A DNA stretch of 64,000 nucleotides from CANMXU01 sp052030545. GTDB lineage: Bacteria > Pseudomonadota > Gammaproteobacteria > Enterobacterales > Alteromonadaceae. Below, piece after piece: positions 15,790 through 24,526 of the stretch. A model generated the notes under the pieces. That model made no database searches. It was not told the DNA's origin and saw only the letters and a list, made by a program, of their open reading frames with translations. The translations under genes were made by a program, and so were the position numbers. Location of the stretch: positions 1 to 64,000 of the forward strand of contig NZ_JBPDIH010000008.1 in the NCBI RefSeq assembly GCF_052030545.1, written 5' to 3'. Each line of letters begins with the position of its first letter. Position 1 is the first letter of the stretch.

Positions 15790-17772
15790 TTAAGTCGAAA
15801 ACTTCTCAACTAAGGCTTGTTGCGTATTGGCGATATTTTCCAGTGTTTGACTAAGCGCTAACGCCTCACTAGATTGAACATTAACAATATCTGACTGAGA
15901 TTGAATATGGCTCATGTTGCGATTCATTTCATCACATACGCTGCTTTGCTCTTCAGTCGCAGCCGCGATTTGTGTATTCATTTCATTAATGCTACTCACC
16001 GCCTCAGAAACATTAGTGAGCGCCTGAACAGCCTCTTGTGCTTTTTCCAAACCATGTGTTGATTTAGCTTGTGTTAATTCCATCGACTCAACAACCTCGT
16101 TTGTTGATTGTTGGAATTGGTTTAACATTTGATCAATTTCACCGGTTGACTCTTGAGTGCGCTGGGCTAAGGATCTTACTTCGTCAGCCACTACGGCAAA
16201 ACCCCGGCCTTGCTCGCCGGCTCGTGCCGCTTCAATTGCTGCGTTCAAGGCTAATAAGTTGGTTTGTTCGGCAATATTTTGAATAGTCGAGAGAATACTA
16301 TAAATCTGAGTGGTATTTTGAGATAGCTCGTTTACGTAGCTTGAGGCCAAGGCGGTTTGTTGAACCATCTCTTCTATTGCCTGACAGTTTTCATTTACTT
16401 TTTCGCATGTAATATCAACAAACTTTTGACCGTTATACGCAGAATCTGCCGCGCTTGCCGCATTAGCAGCCATATCTTGTGATGTTACCGACATTTCGTT
16501 CATTGCGGTAACCACCATATTAATTTCGTTTTGCTGAACGCTAACGGCATTATGGTTAGTTATTGACACTTGATTGGTTTGCTCTGCGGTATGATTAATT
16601 TCATTTGACGCTTGTTTAATATCGGTAATTAACACTCGCAAATTTTCGATAATTTCATTAACCCAATGACCAACAGTACCCAATTCATCTTTACCTAGAT
16701 TGTCGATACGTTTCGTTAAATCACCTTCACCTTGGGCGATGTCTTGTAAACGTTCAGTCATTTGTGCAAGCGGTTGATTAATTTGTCTCATTAACCACCA
16801 ACTAAAGACTAAACTGGCGAGCAGAATAAAACCAATTGCAACGAGCCATAAGGTTAATGAATTGTAGGCGACGTGCTTATTGCGCTCAGCGGTTTCAATA
16901 ACTTGATTAGCGGCAAACATTTTAATTTGGTCAACGTCTGCAGAAATGTTATCAATTTGAGTTAACCATGCATTTAGATTGTAAGTAATAGGCTTACCAG
17001 TGCCCGCTTTAACGATATTAGATATCTTAGAATAAAAACGTGGCTTTAGGGTTTCGTTTGAAAGAGTGGTAAATTGCGATAACAAGTCTCCTTTGGCAAG
17101 TTGCATAATACTTGCACCATATAAACGCATTTGCGCTTCAAGTTTACCTAAACGAGCGATCGCAGGAACTTTAATGTTTTTTCCCTGTGCTGCAGCTTCA
17201 GGCAACCCACTTTGAAAAGTCGCGAATATATTTTTAAATTTAACTAAGTTGACATAGTTTGTTATGTCGATAAGAAGCTCTGTGGTATTCGCTTCGTTTA
17301 TTAAACGCATCGTCGACCACATGGTGCCAAAAATATTACCTGATAACTTATTAATCAGTTGTTGCGGTTTTAAAGCAAACGAATCGACCAATTGACGATG
17401 ACCAACAAAGTTTCGTGGATCTGCCAACATGCGCTCTAAAATAACTTGCTGGGTTTCTTTAGCGAATCCGGTTAAGTCAGTTTGTTTAATTAAAGCATCT
17501 AGTTGTAATATCTTTTCATCAGTTATATTTCGTTGTGTTTGCAGCTCACCAGACCAACGTTCTTTTTCAATCGTAAATAAAACACTAAAGCTTCTTTCTT
17601 TTTGCATTGAATCGGCAACATCATTTAGCGCAACAACCAGTTGAACTAAAGAGGTAACTCGTTCAGCTTTTTTCGCTTCTTCAAAATTTTGGTGGACGCT
17701 AAAAATTGCAGTGCCAATAAAAGCTATAAGTGGAATGATAAATAAAGCAATCAGTTTCAATCTAATGGACAT
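15790..17772 (-). CDS. Methyl-accepting chemotaxis protein with NIT sensor domain
   Basis: A 660-residue chemoreceptor. TM1 is at about 6-26. The periplasmic region to about 300 resembles the nitrate/nitrite-sensing NIT domain (starting VADSMQKERSFSVLF, with a mainly helical pattern). TM2 (about 305-327) leads to a HAMP domain (about 328-382) and the signalling domain, with the hairpin-tip segment AIEAARAGEQGRGFAVVADE. Nitrate or nitrite is the likely but unproven ligand class. No other chemotaxis gene is nearby. Confidence 0.88.
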   Translation of the reverse strand: MSIRLKLIALFIIPLIAFIGTAIFSVHQNFEEAKKAERVTSLVQLVVALNDVADSMQKERSFSVLFTIEKERWSGELQTQRNITDEKILQLDALIKQTDLTGFAKETQQVILERMLADPRNFVGHRQLVDSFALKPQQLINKLSGNIFGTMWSTMRLINEANTTELLIDITNYVNLVKFKNIFATFQSGLPEAAAQGKNIKVPAIARLGKLEAQMRLYGASIMQLAKGDLLSQFTTLSNETLKPRFYSKISNIVKAGTGKPITYNLNAWLTQIDNISADVDQIKMFAANQVIETAERNKHVAYNSLTLWLVAIGFILLASLVFSWWLMRQINQPLAQMTERLQDIAQGEGDLTKRIDNLGKDELGTVGHWVNEIIENLRVLITDIKQASNEINHTAEQTNQVSITNHNAVSVQQNEINMVVTAMNEMSVTSQDMAANAASAADSAYNGQKFVDITCEKVNENCQAIEEMVQQTALASSYVNELSQNTTQIYSILSTIQNIAEQTNLLALNAAIEAARAGEQGRGFAVVADEVRSLAQRTQESTGEIDQMLNQFQQSTNEVVESMELTQAKSTHGLEKAQEAVQALTNVSEAVSSINEMNTQIAAATEEQSSVCDEMNRNMSHIQSQSDIVNVQSSEALALSQTLENIANTQQALVEKFST

Positions 17773-18307
17773 GAGTTCTTCTTAATATAGTTATAGTAAA
17801 ATTGAGACAATGTTTTTGTATATAAATACAATTTAACAAAGAATGTAATATATATCATACATAAGGTCACCTACCAACACAGATTAAAATGTTTAAAAGC
17901 GTTAAAGCCAAAATACAGCCCACCTAATTGCATTAAATCTTTCGCCAAAACTATCACTGCAAGCAAGTTGATATGCAGCTAATTTACACAAATAAAGCGC
18001 TCATCAACGGATAACGAATGTCCCTTTGTAACCCTGATAACTATTTATATGTCTAGCTTTTATGCCTAGTTATTATTTTTTCTTTTACCGCTCCACAATA
18101 AGCACAGCTATTACTTTTATTAATACAGATAGGTAGTGACTGTTCACCAACTAAATCTACGGAGTTGCTAGAGTTATCAAGCATACTTGATATAGAGTTA
18201 CCAGGGTTGTTCGGATAAGTAATTACGGGGTTACCAGGGTTGCTCATGTATTTACATTTAGGGTTGTTAGGGTTATAGTGTTTTTTATGCTGATAAAGGA
18301 GCGAAAA
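17773..18307. other. Region upstream of hicB, with repeat array
   Basis: These 535 bases hold the chemoreceptor promoter region on one side and the 33-bp-period repeat array (18162-18278) on the other. A minus-strand open frame, 18053-18247 (64 codons), reads through the array and then encodes a possible zinc-binding CAYCG motif. It lacks a ribosome-binding site and is not called as a gene here. No hicA toxin gene is present. Confidence 0.5.
18162..18278. repeat. Four 18-bp direct-repeat boxes at exact 33-bp period
   Basis: Boxes begin at 18162, 18195, 18228 and 18261. Each is two tandem 9-mers of the form RRGTTRYYA-like sequence, for example GGGTTACCAGGGTTGCTC at 18228. They are separated by 15-bp AT-rich spacers that are not conserved. 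The last box ends about 20 bases before the hicB ribosome-binding site. This looks like an iteron-type protein-binding array. The 33-bp period also equals 11 codons, so an origin as a coding repeat on the minus strand is possible. Confidence 0.75.
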
Positions 18308-18715
18308 ATGCATTACCCTGTTGTTATTTTGTTTGAAGAATTAACTGAACAATTCACCTTGTCTGTCGTCGATTTACCAGGTTGCAAAGTGACAAACCAT
18401 TCAATTGATCACGGTTTGTTGAAGTTAAAAGAAGAAATTGCGGGTCATTTAAAAATACTTGCAGAGTATGGTGAACAAATACCACATGCAAAATCGATCG
18501 ATTTTCATCGTAAAAATTCAACCAACCCCATGGCGATTTGGGCATTAGTAGAATTTGATATTGTTCCCTACTTAGGAAAAAGCCATAAAATAAATGTGAC
18601 CTTGCCAGAGTTGTTAATTAAACAAATTGATGATCGGGTAAGTAAAGACGAGAACTATAAAACACGCTCTGGTTTTATTGCTACTTCGTGTATTGAACAA
18701 TTAAATAAGAAATAA
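18308..18715 (+). CDS. hicB: HicB-family antitoxin, orphan
   Basis: A 135-residue HicB protein. The N-terminal partly degraded RNase-H-like HicB domain (MHYPVVILFE, LSVVDLPGCKV, KEEIAGHLKILAEYGEQIP) is followed by a C-terminal ribbon-helix-helix DNA-binding domain (INVTLPELLIKQIDDR, GFIATSCIEQL). The ATG at 18308 has AAAGGAG about 5 bases upstream; an earlier in-frame Met at 18278 does not fit. HicB normally neutralises the mRNA interferase HicA and represses its own operon, but no HicA-like ORF lies within 500 bases on either side. A strong terminator follows. Confidence 0.85.
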   Translation: MHYPVVILFEELTEQFTLSVVDLPGCKVTNHSIDHGLLKLKEEIAGHLKILAEYGEQIPHAKSIDFHRKNSTNPMAIWALVEFDIVPYLGKSHKINVTLPELLIKQIDDRVSKDENYKTRSGFIATSCIEQLNKK

Positions 18716-18724
18716 CGAGATAAT

Positions 18725-18754
18725 AAAGAAAGGTAACATTGGTTACCTTTCTTT
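18725..18754 (+). terminator. Terminator of hicB
   Basis: A 13-bp perfect stem (AAAGAAAGGTAAC at 18725-18737, GTTACCTTTCTTT at 18742-18754) with a 4-nt loop begins 9 bases after the hicB stop codon and ends in T residues. It shows that hicB is transcribed alone on its 3' side. Confidence 0.85.
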
Positions 18755-18844
18755 TAGTTTATAAGTGCAGATGAATAAGAAATGAAAATATTCGTATGAG
18801 GTAACTGATTGAACAGTGCTGCTCAAGCAATAAATTTTAAGTTA

Positions 18845-19543
18845 TCAAAGCTCAAGCAATGCAGATTGAATATGTTTTTCTGCATTATTGATATCAGGAT
18901 CAAATGCTAATACACCTAAGCATGGCGCAGTTATCATGGTTTTTAGTTCGTTAATATTGTCAGTTAAATAGTCCATATCAGATTGACAATTAGCGACCCA
19001 ACCAATGCAATTGAGACCGTCAGCTAAGATCGCTTGATAGGTCAACATTGCATGGTTTAAACATCCAAGCTTCATATTAACCACAAGAATCACATCCATT
19101 TGCTTATTCGCGGCAAACTCAGACAAAAATACATTGTTACCTAGTGGCAGTCGCCAACCACCCGCGCCTTCAGTAATAATTACATCAGCATTGCGTTGCG
19201 CTAACTTGTTATAGCCACGTTCAATATCGGCAATTGTGATCGCACTACCTTGTTTATTCGCCGCGATATGTGGCGCAATAGGCTCTAAAAAGGCAATTGG
19301 GTTAACTTCTGCTATTGGTTGCTGGCAATTAGCCAGTGTGGTAAGTGCTAAGGCATCTTCATTAATTAACTGACCATTAACTTGTTCACAACCTGCTGAA
19401 ATGGGTTTATATACCGCCACTCGTTTATTCTGTTTAACTAATGCATTAACTAAAACACGTGCGACGTAAGTTTTCCCAGCGTCGGTGTCGGTTGCGGTGA
19501 TAAAAATAGCGCGAGTGTTTTTATTGGCTATTGTTTTACTCAT
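18845..19543 (-). CDS. bioD: Dethiobiotin synthetase
   Basis: A 232-residue ATP-dependent dethiobiotin synthetase, which closes the ureido ring of diaminopelargonate with CO2. The P-loop TATDTDAGKTYVARVL at the N-terminus and EGAGGWRLPL are typical. It is the last gene of bioBFCD and its start overlaps the bioC stop codon by 8 bases. Length is normal. Confidence 0.95.
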   Translation of the reverse strand: MSKTIANKNTRAIFITATDTDAGKTYVARVLVNALVKQNKRVAVYKPISAGCEQVNGQLINEDALALTTLANCQQPIAEVNPIAFLEPIAPHIAANKQGSAITIADIERGYNKLAQRNADVIITEGAGGWRLPLGNNVFLSEFAANKQMDVILVVNMKLGCLNHAMLTYQAILADGLNCIGWVANCQSDMDYLTDNINELKTMITAPCLGVLAFDPDINNAEKHIQSALLEL

Positions 19544-20321
19544 GAACTTTAACTACTTGCGCTGAAAACAATCGATACGTTGCCGGATAAATACCGCTAG
19601 GCTCTTGGTAATTTTCATAGCATTGGGTCATTTTTTGCCATTTTTGTTTGCCCGCAAGGCCTTTGCTTTGTTTGCCTTTAACACTATTAGCACCTAATCC
19701 TTTAAGCTCGTGCGCTAAATGAAGTACGTTTTCATATTCAAGCACAATATCTTTACAATGATGATCGAGCATAGTCGACTGACTTGTAGTGATGGCATCT
19801 TTAATTTCTTGCTCGGTTTTAAAGTCGTTTACGTGTTTTTCATCGTCAACTTGTGCCCACGATGTTTTTAACTCTTCCAGTGTACCATCCATTAACGTGG
19901 TAAAGATAAACAAGCCACCTGGCTTTAATACGCGTAAAATTTCAGCAATGGCTTTATCTAACGGATCGAACCACTGAATAACTAAGTTTGAATAAATAAG
20001 ATCTACCGACTCTGACTGCAATGGTAAATTAAATGCGTCAGCTTCTATCCAATCGATGTTTTTATTTCGATGCGCTTTGGCGTAATTTAGCATTTGAGTT
20101 GAAATATCTAAGCCAATCACGTGTTGATATCGACTTGCTAAAATATCAGTAAAAAAACCGGTACCTGAGCCTAAATCTAACACCGTCATATCATTTCGGT
20201 TTGGTAACCACGGCATTAAATGTTTACCGCTATACCGTTGTAAACGAGCAGAAACATCGTAAGAACTACTTGCTGCACCAAAAGTACGTGCGATTTTTAA
20301 TAAATTTGAACCTGAGTCCAT
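19536..20321 (-). CDS. bioC: Malonyl-ACP O-methyltransferase
   Basis: A 261-residue SAM-dependent methyltransferase with motif I VLDLGSGTGFFTDIL and the post-motif segment LIYSNLVIQWFDPL, typical of BioC. It methylates malonyl-ACP to disguise it for pimelate synthesis by the fatty-acid machinery. It overlaps the bioF stop codon by one base (TAATG) and is followed by bioD. No bioH esterase is in the window, so the partner enzyme must lie elsewhere. Confidence 0.95.
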   Translation of the reverse strand: MDSGSNLLKIARTFGAASSSYDVSARLQRYSGKHLMPWLPNRNDMTVLDLGSGTGFFTDILASRYQHVIGLDISTQMLNYAKAHRNKNIDWIEADAFNLPLQSESVDLIYSNLVIQWFDPLDKAIAEILRVLKPGGLFIFTTLMDGTLEELKTSWAQVDDEKHVNDFKTEQEIKDAITTSQSTMLDHHCKDIVLEYENVLHLAHELKGLGANSVKGKQSKGLAGKQKWQKMTQCYENYQEPSGIYPATYRLFSAQVVKVHE

Positions 20322-21460
20322 TAAATCATAACCTCATTAATACAATTCGCTAACTCTTTGATTTGATGCTCATTATGGGAAGAGGTTATCGTAACGCGTA
20401 ACCTAGAGCTATTAGCTGGAACTGTTGGTGGCCTTATGGCAGTAACCCAAAAGCCGTTATTTTTTAATTGCGCAGCAACAGCAAGCGCCTTTTGTTCAGA
20501 ACCAATAACAATTGCATGAATTGACGATTCTGTTGGTAATATTTTTATCGAAGGATCAAGTGTAGCTGAAAATAACGCACTTAATGTTGTTATTTTGTCA
20601 CGACGCCAATTCTCATTAATGGTCAATTCAATGCTCTTTTTGGTTGCCCAAGCGATCGCTGGGGAAATAGCGGTTGAATAAATATAATGACGTGAAAAGT
20701 TAGTTAAATACTCAGCAACATTGTCTTCACAGGCAACAAAAGCACCACTCGTGGCTAATGCTTTGCCAAAAGTTGCCATAACAATATCAACTTTCGCTTT
20801 ACTAACACTGCCTTGGCCATTGTCGCCTACTACGCCAATGCTATGGGCGTCGTCGCAATACAGCCAAGCTTGATACTGTTTGGCGAGCTTGGCGATATCG
20901 GCAAGCTTAGCTTGGCAGCCGTCCATGCTAAAGATACCTTCGGTGATAATAAGCTGATCGCGCGAAGTTGAAGTATTGAGAAATTTTTCAAGTTGAACAG
21001 TGTCATTATGCAAAAAGCGCTTACTTTTTGCTTTAGACGATAAAGCGCCATCAATTAATGACGCATGACTTAATTTGTCTAACCAAAAATTGGTATCAGC
21101 TTGGCCAAGTGAATGTAATACACCAACGTTAGCAGCAAAGCCACTAGAAAATAATAAACAGCGTGGCTTATTCAACCACTGACAAATGGTATTTTCTAAG
21201 GCTTGGTGGGCATAATGAAAGCCAGTAATTAAACTGGATGCACTCGCACTTGGCCCAAACCTGTCCACGCCCTCTTGCATCGCTTGTTTTATTGCATCTT
21301 CATGCGCTAAACCAAGATAATCATTTGAAGAAAAGTTAATGTACTGAGTACCATTAACTTTAATCATCATTTGGTGATTTTCTTCAAGGCAAATGCGCTT
21401 TCGAAAACGACTTTGCTGTTGCTGTAGATCTAATTGCTGATCAATAAAATCAAACGCCAT
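20321..21460 (-). CDS. bioF: 8-amino-7-oxononanoate synthase
   Basis: A 379-residue PLP enzyme of the alpha-oxoamine synthase family that condenses pimeloyl-ACP with alanine. It has YINFSSNDYLGLAH, DDAHSIGVVGDNGQG and the PLP-lysine region VDIVMATFGKALATSG. It starts 18 bases after the bioB stop codon in the bioBFCD operon. Confidence 0.95.
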   Translation of the reverse strand: MAFDFIDQQLDLQQQQSRFRKRICLEENHQMMIKVNGTQYINFSSNDYLGLAHEDAIKQAMQEGVDRFGPSASASSLITGFHYAHQALENTICQWLNKPRCLLFSSGFAANVGVLHSLGQADTNFWLDKLSHASLIDGALSSKAKSKRFLHNDTVQLEKFLNTSTSRDQLIITEGIFSMDGCQAKLADIAKLAKQYQAWLYCDDAHSIGVVGDNGQGSVSKAKVDIVMATFGKALATSGAFVACEDNVAEYLTNFSRHYIYSTAISPAIAWATKKSIELTINENWRRDKITTLSALFSATLDPSIKILPTESSIHAIVIGSEQKALAVAAQLKNNGFWVTAIRPPTVPANSSRLRVTITSSHNEHQIKELANCINEVMI

Positions 21461-21478
21461 TAAAGTAACCTAACGCGA

Positions 21479-22549
21479 TTAGTTTACAGCGTTATAAAAC
21501 AGATCACTGTTTTGCTGATCAACGACCGCGGTATTGATCTTTTCCATTTCTTGATCGTCGTCTATCGAGTTGTTTACGGTTTCAGTGTTAATACCAAGCT
21601 TTTTAAACAGTAAAACATCTTTATTTGTTTCAGGGTTTTCGGTTGTCAGTAGCTTACAACCAAAGAATATCGAGTTTGCACCGGCTAAAAAGCACATTGA
21701 CTGCATTTGCTCATTCATTTCGTTACGGCCAGCTGATAAACGTACGTGACTTTTTGGCATGATGATGCGAGCAACGGCAATATTGCGAATAAAATCAAAT
21801 TCGTCTAAATCGTCAACATCGGCAAGCGGCGTTCCTTCGATTTTCACTAATTTGTTAATTGGCACACTTTCTGGTTGTGGGTTTAAATTGGCAAGCTGAA
21901 CTAACATTGACGTTCTATCTTTTGCTTGTTCGCCTAAACCTAAAATACCACCACTACACACTTTCATCCCAGATTTACGTACGTTAGATAACGTATCTAA
22001 ACGATCTTGATGGGTACGCGTGGTAATAATTTGGTCGTAATGCTCTGCAGAGGTATCAAGGTTATGGTTGTAATAGTCTAAGCCAGCTTCACCTAAACGT
22101 GCAGCTTGTTGCTCGTCTAACATGCCTAAGGTCATACAAGTTTCTAAACCTAATTCTTTAACACCTTTTACCATATCAAGTACGTACGGCATATCACGCT
22201 CTTTAGGGTTACGCCATGCAGCGCCCATACAAAAACGTGTTGAACCTTGTGCTTTAGCCGCTTTTGCAGCCTCTAATACTTTTTCCACTTCCATTAAACG
22301 TTCTTTTTCAAGGTCAGTTTTGTAGCGTGAACTTTGTGAACAATATTTACAATCTTCTGGGCAGGCACCGGTTTTAATTGATAATAACGTACTTACTTGT
22401 ACTTCATTAGCATTAAAGTTTTCACGATGAGCAAGTTGTGCTTGAAACATTAAGTCATTAAAAGGTAAGTCAAATAATGCTTGAACTTCATCTTTTGTCC
22501 AATTATGACGAACGGGAAATTGTTGCGTAGCGTTTTCAGAAACCGACAT
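21479..22549 (-). CDS. bioB: Biotin synthase
   Basis: A 356-residue radical SAM enzyme that inserts sulfur into dethiobiotin. The cluster motif CPEDCKYC (C-x3-C-x2-C) is present, along with the conserved YYNHNLDTS and RLSAGRNEMNEQMQ segments. It is the first gene of bioBFCD, divergent from bioA across an 85-121 bp region that contains a BirA-type operator. The C-terminal ~35 residues are acidic and poorly conserved, as is common. Confidence 0.96.
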   Translation of the reverse strand: MSVSENATQQFPVRHNWTKDEVQALFDLPFNDLMFQAQLAHRENFNANEVQVSTLLSIKTGACPEDCKYCSQSSRYKTDLEKERLMEVEKVLEAAKAAKAQGSTRFCMGAAWRNPKERDMPYVLDMVKGVKELGLETCMTLGMLDEQQAARLGEAGLDYYNHNLDTSAEHYDQIITTRTHQDRLDTLSNVRKSGMKVCSGGILGLGEQAKDRTSMLVQLANLNPQPESVPINKLVKIEGTPLADVDDLDEFDFIRNIAVARIIMPKSHVRLSAGRNEMNEQMQSMCFLAGANSIFFGCKLLTTENPETNKDVLLFKKLGINTETVNNSIDDDQEMEKINTAVVDQQNSDLFYNAVN

Positions 22550-22637
22550 GTTTTCTACCTAAAAAGCGAAAGAATATAAATACAATTGTTGATTGCATCA
22601 TTAAATTTTAACGGGTAGTCTAGCCATCAAAATAATG

Positions 22638-22670
22638 ATGTCAACCTTGCAGTTTAATTTAAGTTTACAT
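22638..22670. promoter_or_regulatory. BirA-type biotin operator
   Basis: The half-sites ATGTCAACC (22638-22646) and AGTTTACAT (22662-22670) are inverted and separated by 15 bp. They match the enteric BirA box TTGTNAACC-N14-16-GGTTNACAA at seven of nine positions each. It lies in the bioB/bioA divergent region and ends immediately before the ATG chosen for bioA. Biotinyl-AMP-bound BirA would be expected to repress both directions. Confidence 0.75.
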
Positions 22671-23999
22671 ATGAGTAAAAATTATACAGATTTACTAGAT
22701 TTTGATAAAAATAATATCTGGCACCCTTATACCTCGATGAGCAACCCATTGCCATCTTATTTTGTAGAGTCTGCCCAAGGTGTTTATTTACACCTTAGTG
22801 AAGGTAAAAAGGTCGTTGATGCAATGTCATCTTGGTGGGCAGTTGTTCATGGTTATAACCACCCTGTGCTCACTCAGGCAATTGTTGATCAAGCATCAAA
22901 AGTTTCCCATGTCATGTTTGGTGGTTTAACCCATCAACCCGCCATTGAATTGTGCCAAAAGTTAATTGAGCTAACACCTGCGCCATTAAGTAAAGTGTTT
23001 TTATCTGACAGTGGTTCGGTCTCGGTAGAAGTCGCGATGAAAATGGCTTATCAATATTGGGGCACCATTAAAAAGCGTCAAGCTAATCGTTTTAAAGCCA
23101 CCGACAAAACTAAGTTACTGACAGTAAGAAATGGTTATCATGGTGATACCTTTGCTGCGATGTCGGTATGCGACCCCGTTAATGGTATGCATCAAATGTT
23201 CGAACAAGTCATTAGCCAACACTATTTTGCACCTGCGCCTAAAACAGCTTTTGGACAAGAGTGGGATAGCTGCGAACTTGATGAGCTAACAACCACTTTT
23301 AAAGATCATCACCAAGAAATCGCTGCCTTTATAATAGAACCTGTTGTTCAAGGTGCCGGCGGCATGCGTATTTATCATCCACAATATTTAGCGGCGTGTC
23401 GACAGTTGTGCGATCAATATGATGTATTATTAATTGTTGATGAAATTGCCACAGGTTTTGGCCGCACAGGAAAATTATTTGCTTGTGAATGGGCTGACAT
23501 TACCCCAGATATTTTATGTTTAGGCAAGGCATTAACTGGTGGTTATATGACACTTGCAGCAACCCTTTGTAGCGAAGAAATTGCAACCACAGTCAGCGAT
23601 GGCGAGGCAGGATGTTTTATGCACGGGCCAACATTTATGGGAAATCCGCTTGCTTGTGCCGTGGCTAATGCCAGTATTGATCTATTAATCACTTCGAATT
23701 GGCAAGAAAAAGTTAATACCATTCAAGCGCAACTTACCAAAGAATTATTGCCATTAGTGCGTCATAAAAGTGTTGCAGATACCCGGGTTATTGGCGCAAT
23801 TGGCGTGGTTGAAACTAACAACCCGGTTAATATGGCGCATATCCAAAAGCGCTTTGTTGAAATGGGCGTTTGGATCCGCCCTTTTGGTAAGCTTATCTAT
23901 ATTATGCCGCCATTTATTACCACACCAGACGAACTGCGCACAGTTATTAACGCAATCGATACCGTATTAGCAGAGCCCGAGTGTTTTCTCGAAAAATAA
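22671..23999 (+). CDS. bioA: Adenosylmethionine-8-amino-7-oxononanoate transaminase
   Basis: A 442-residue class III PLP aminotransferase that makes 7,8-diaminopelargonate with S-adenosylmethionine as amino donor. It has DFDKNNIWHPYTSM, MSSWWAVVHGYNHP, LIVDEIATGFGRTGK and the PLP lysine in LCLGKALTGGYM. Start 22671 gives the usual BioA N-terminus and leaves the BirA operator just upstream. An in-frame ATG pair at 22635/22638 would put the operator inside the gene. Neither start has a strong ribosome-binding site. Confidence 0.94.
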   Translation: MSKNYTDLLDFDKNNIWHPYTSMSNPLPSYFVESAQGVYLHLSEGKKVVDAMSSWWAVVHGYNHPVLTQAIVDQASKVSHVMFGGLTHQPAIELCQKLIELTPAPLSKVFLSDSGSVSVEVAMKMAYQYWGTIKKRQANRFKATDKTKLLTVRNGYHGDTFAAMSVCDPVNGMHQMFEQVISQHYFAPAPKTAFGQEWDSCELDELTTTFKDHHQEIAAFIIEPVVQGAGGMRIYHPQYLAACRQLCDQYDVLLIVDEIATGFGRTGKLFACEWADITPDILCLGKALTGGYMTLAATLCSEEIATTVSDGEAGCFMHGPTFMGNPLACAVANASIDLLITSNWQEKVNTIQAQLTKELLPLVRHKSVADTRVIGAIGVVETNNPVNMAHIQKRFVEMGVWIRPFGKLIYIMPPFITTPDELRTVINAIDTVLAEPECFLEK

Positions 24000-24013
24000 A
24001 AGGTTGTTGACTG

Positions 24014-24382
24014 CTATTTATAGATGTGAAAACTAATATAAACCGCCCAAGCAATACTGATCAGCAACAGCAACACCACATTAAAATGAGTATTGTCAGT
24101 GCTTCTTCGCTGACGATACTTGTTAATTAATATGCTGGCGTAACTACTTAGACCGCTAAAAAGCAATAACATAAATAAATAACCCGTTAACGGTGTTAAC
24201 CAAGCACTTCTGACTTCAATATGGTGATAACGTAATAAACCGTATGACTTTTCTGGCGCTGCGTAATACGAAACTATAAGTGCAATAATAAAGGTTAACC
24301 AACCACCTATGCTTAAAATACGAGCGATAATTTGCCAATTATCGGCTGATTTTCGTCGCTCTTTGCCTGTCCATTTTTCCAT
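24014..24382 (-). CDS. Small membrane protein of unknown function
   Basis: A 122-residue protein I do not recognise as a named family. A basic N-terminus (KWTGKERRKSADNW) precedes three predicted transmembrane helices, about residues 22-43, 63-85 and 100-119, with a charged loop KYRQRRSTDN before the last. It is convergent with bioA, 14 bases away, and divergent from asnS. No catalytic motif is visible. Confidence 0.7.
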   Translation of the reverse strand: MEKWTGKERRKSADNWQIIARILSIGGWLTFIIALIVSYYAAPEKSYGLLRYHHIEVRSAWLTPLTGYLFMLLLFSGLSSYASILINKYRQRRSTDNTHFNVVLLLLISIAWAVYISFHIYK

Positions 24383-24526
24383 TTATAATAACTTTTTAAA
24401 AATAACCGAATAAATATGGTAAGAAATGGTATTTAATCACATTTTTTACTTGAGAAACGCTCTAAGGACTGTAACATATCATGCCCTAAACCAAGAGCAA
24501 TTTTGACAGAGATAAGAGGTCATTTA

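Noticed and set aside
18162..18278. Regularly spaced repeats as a CRISPR array
   Set aside because: Boxes are only 18 bp, imperfect and themselves made of tandem 9-mers. Spacers are 15 bp, there are four units, and no cas gene is present.
18821..18860. Direct repeat GCTCAAGCAAT at 18821-18831 and 18850-18860 near the 3' end of bioD
   Set aside because: Two copies of 11 bp only, one inside the coding end; probably a small local duplication without evident function.
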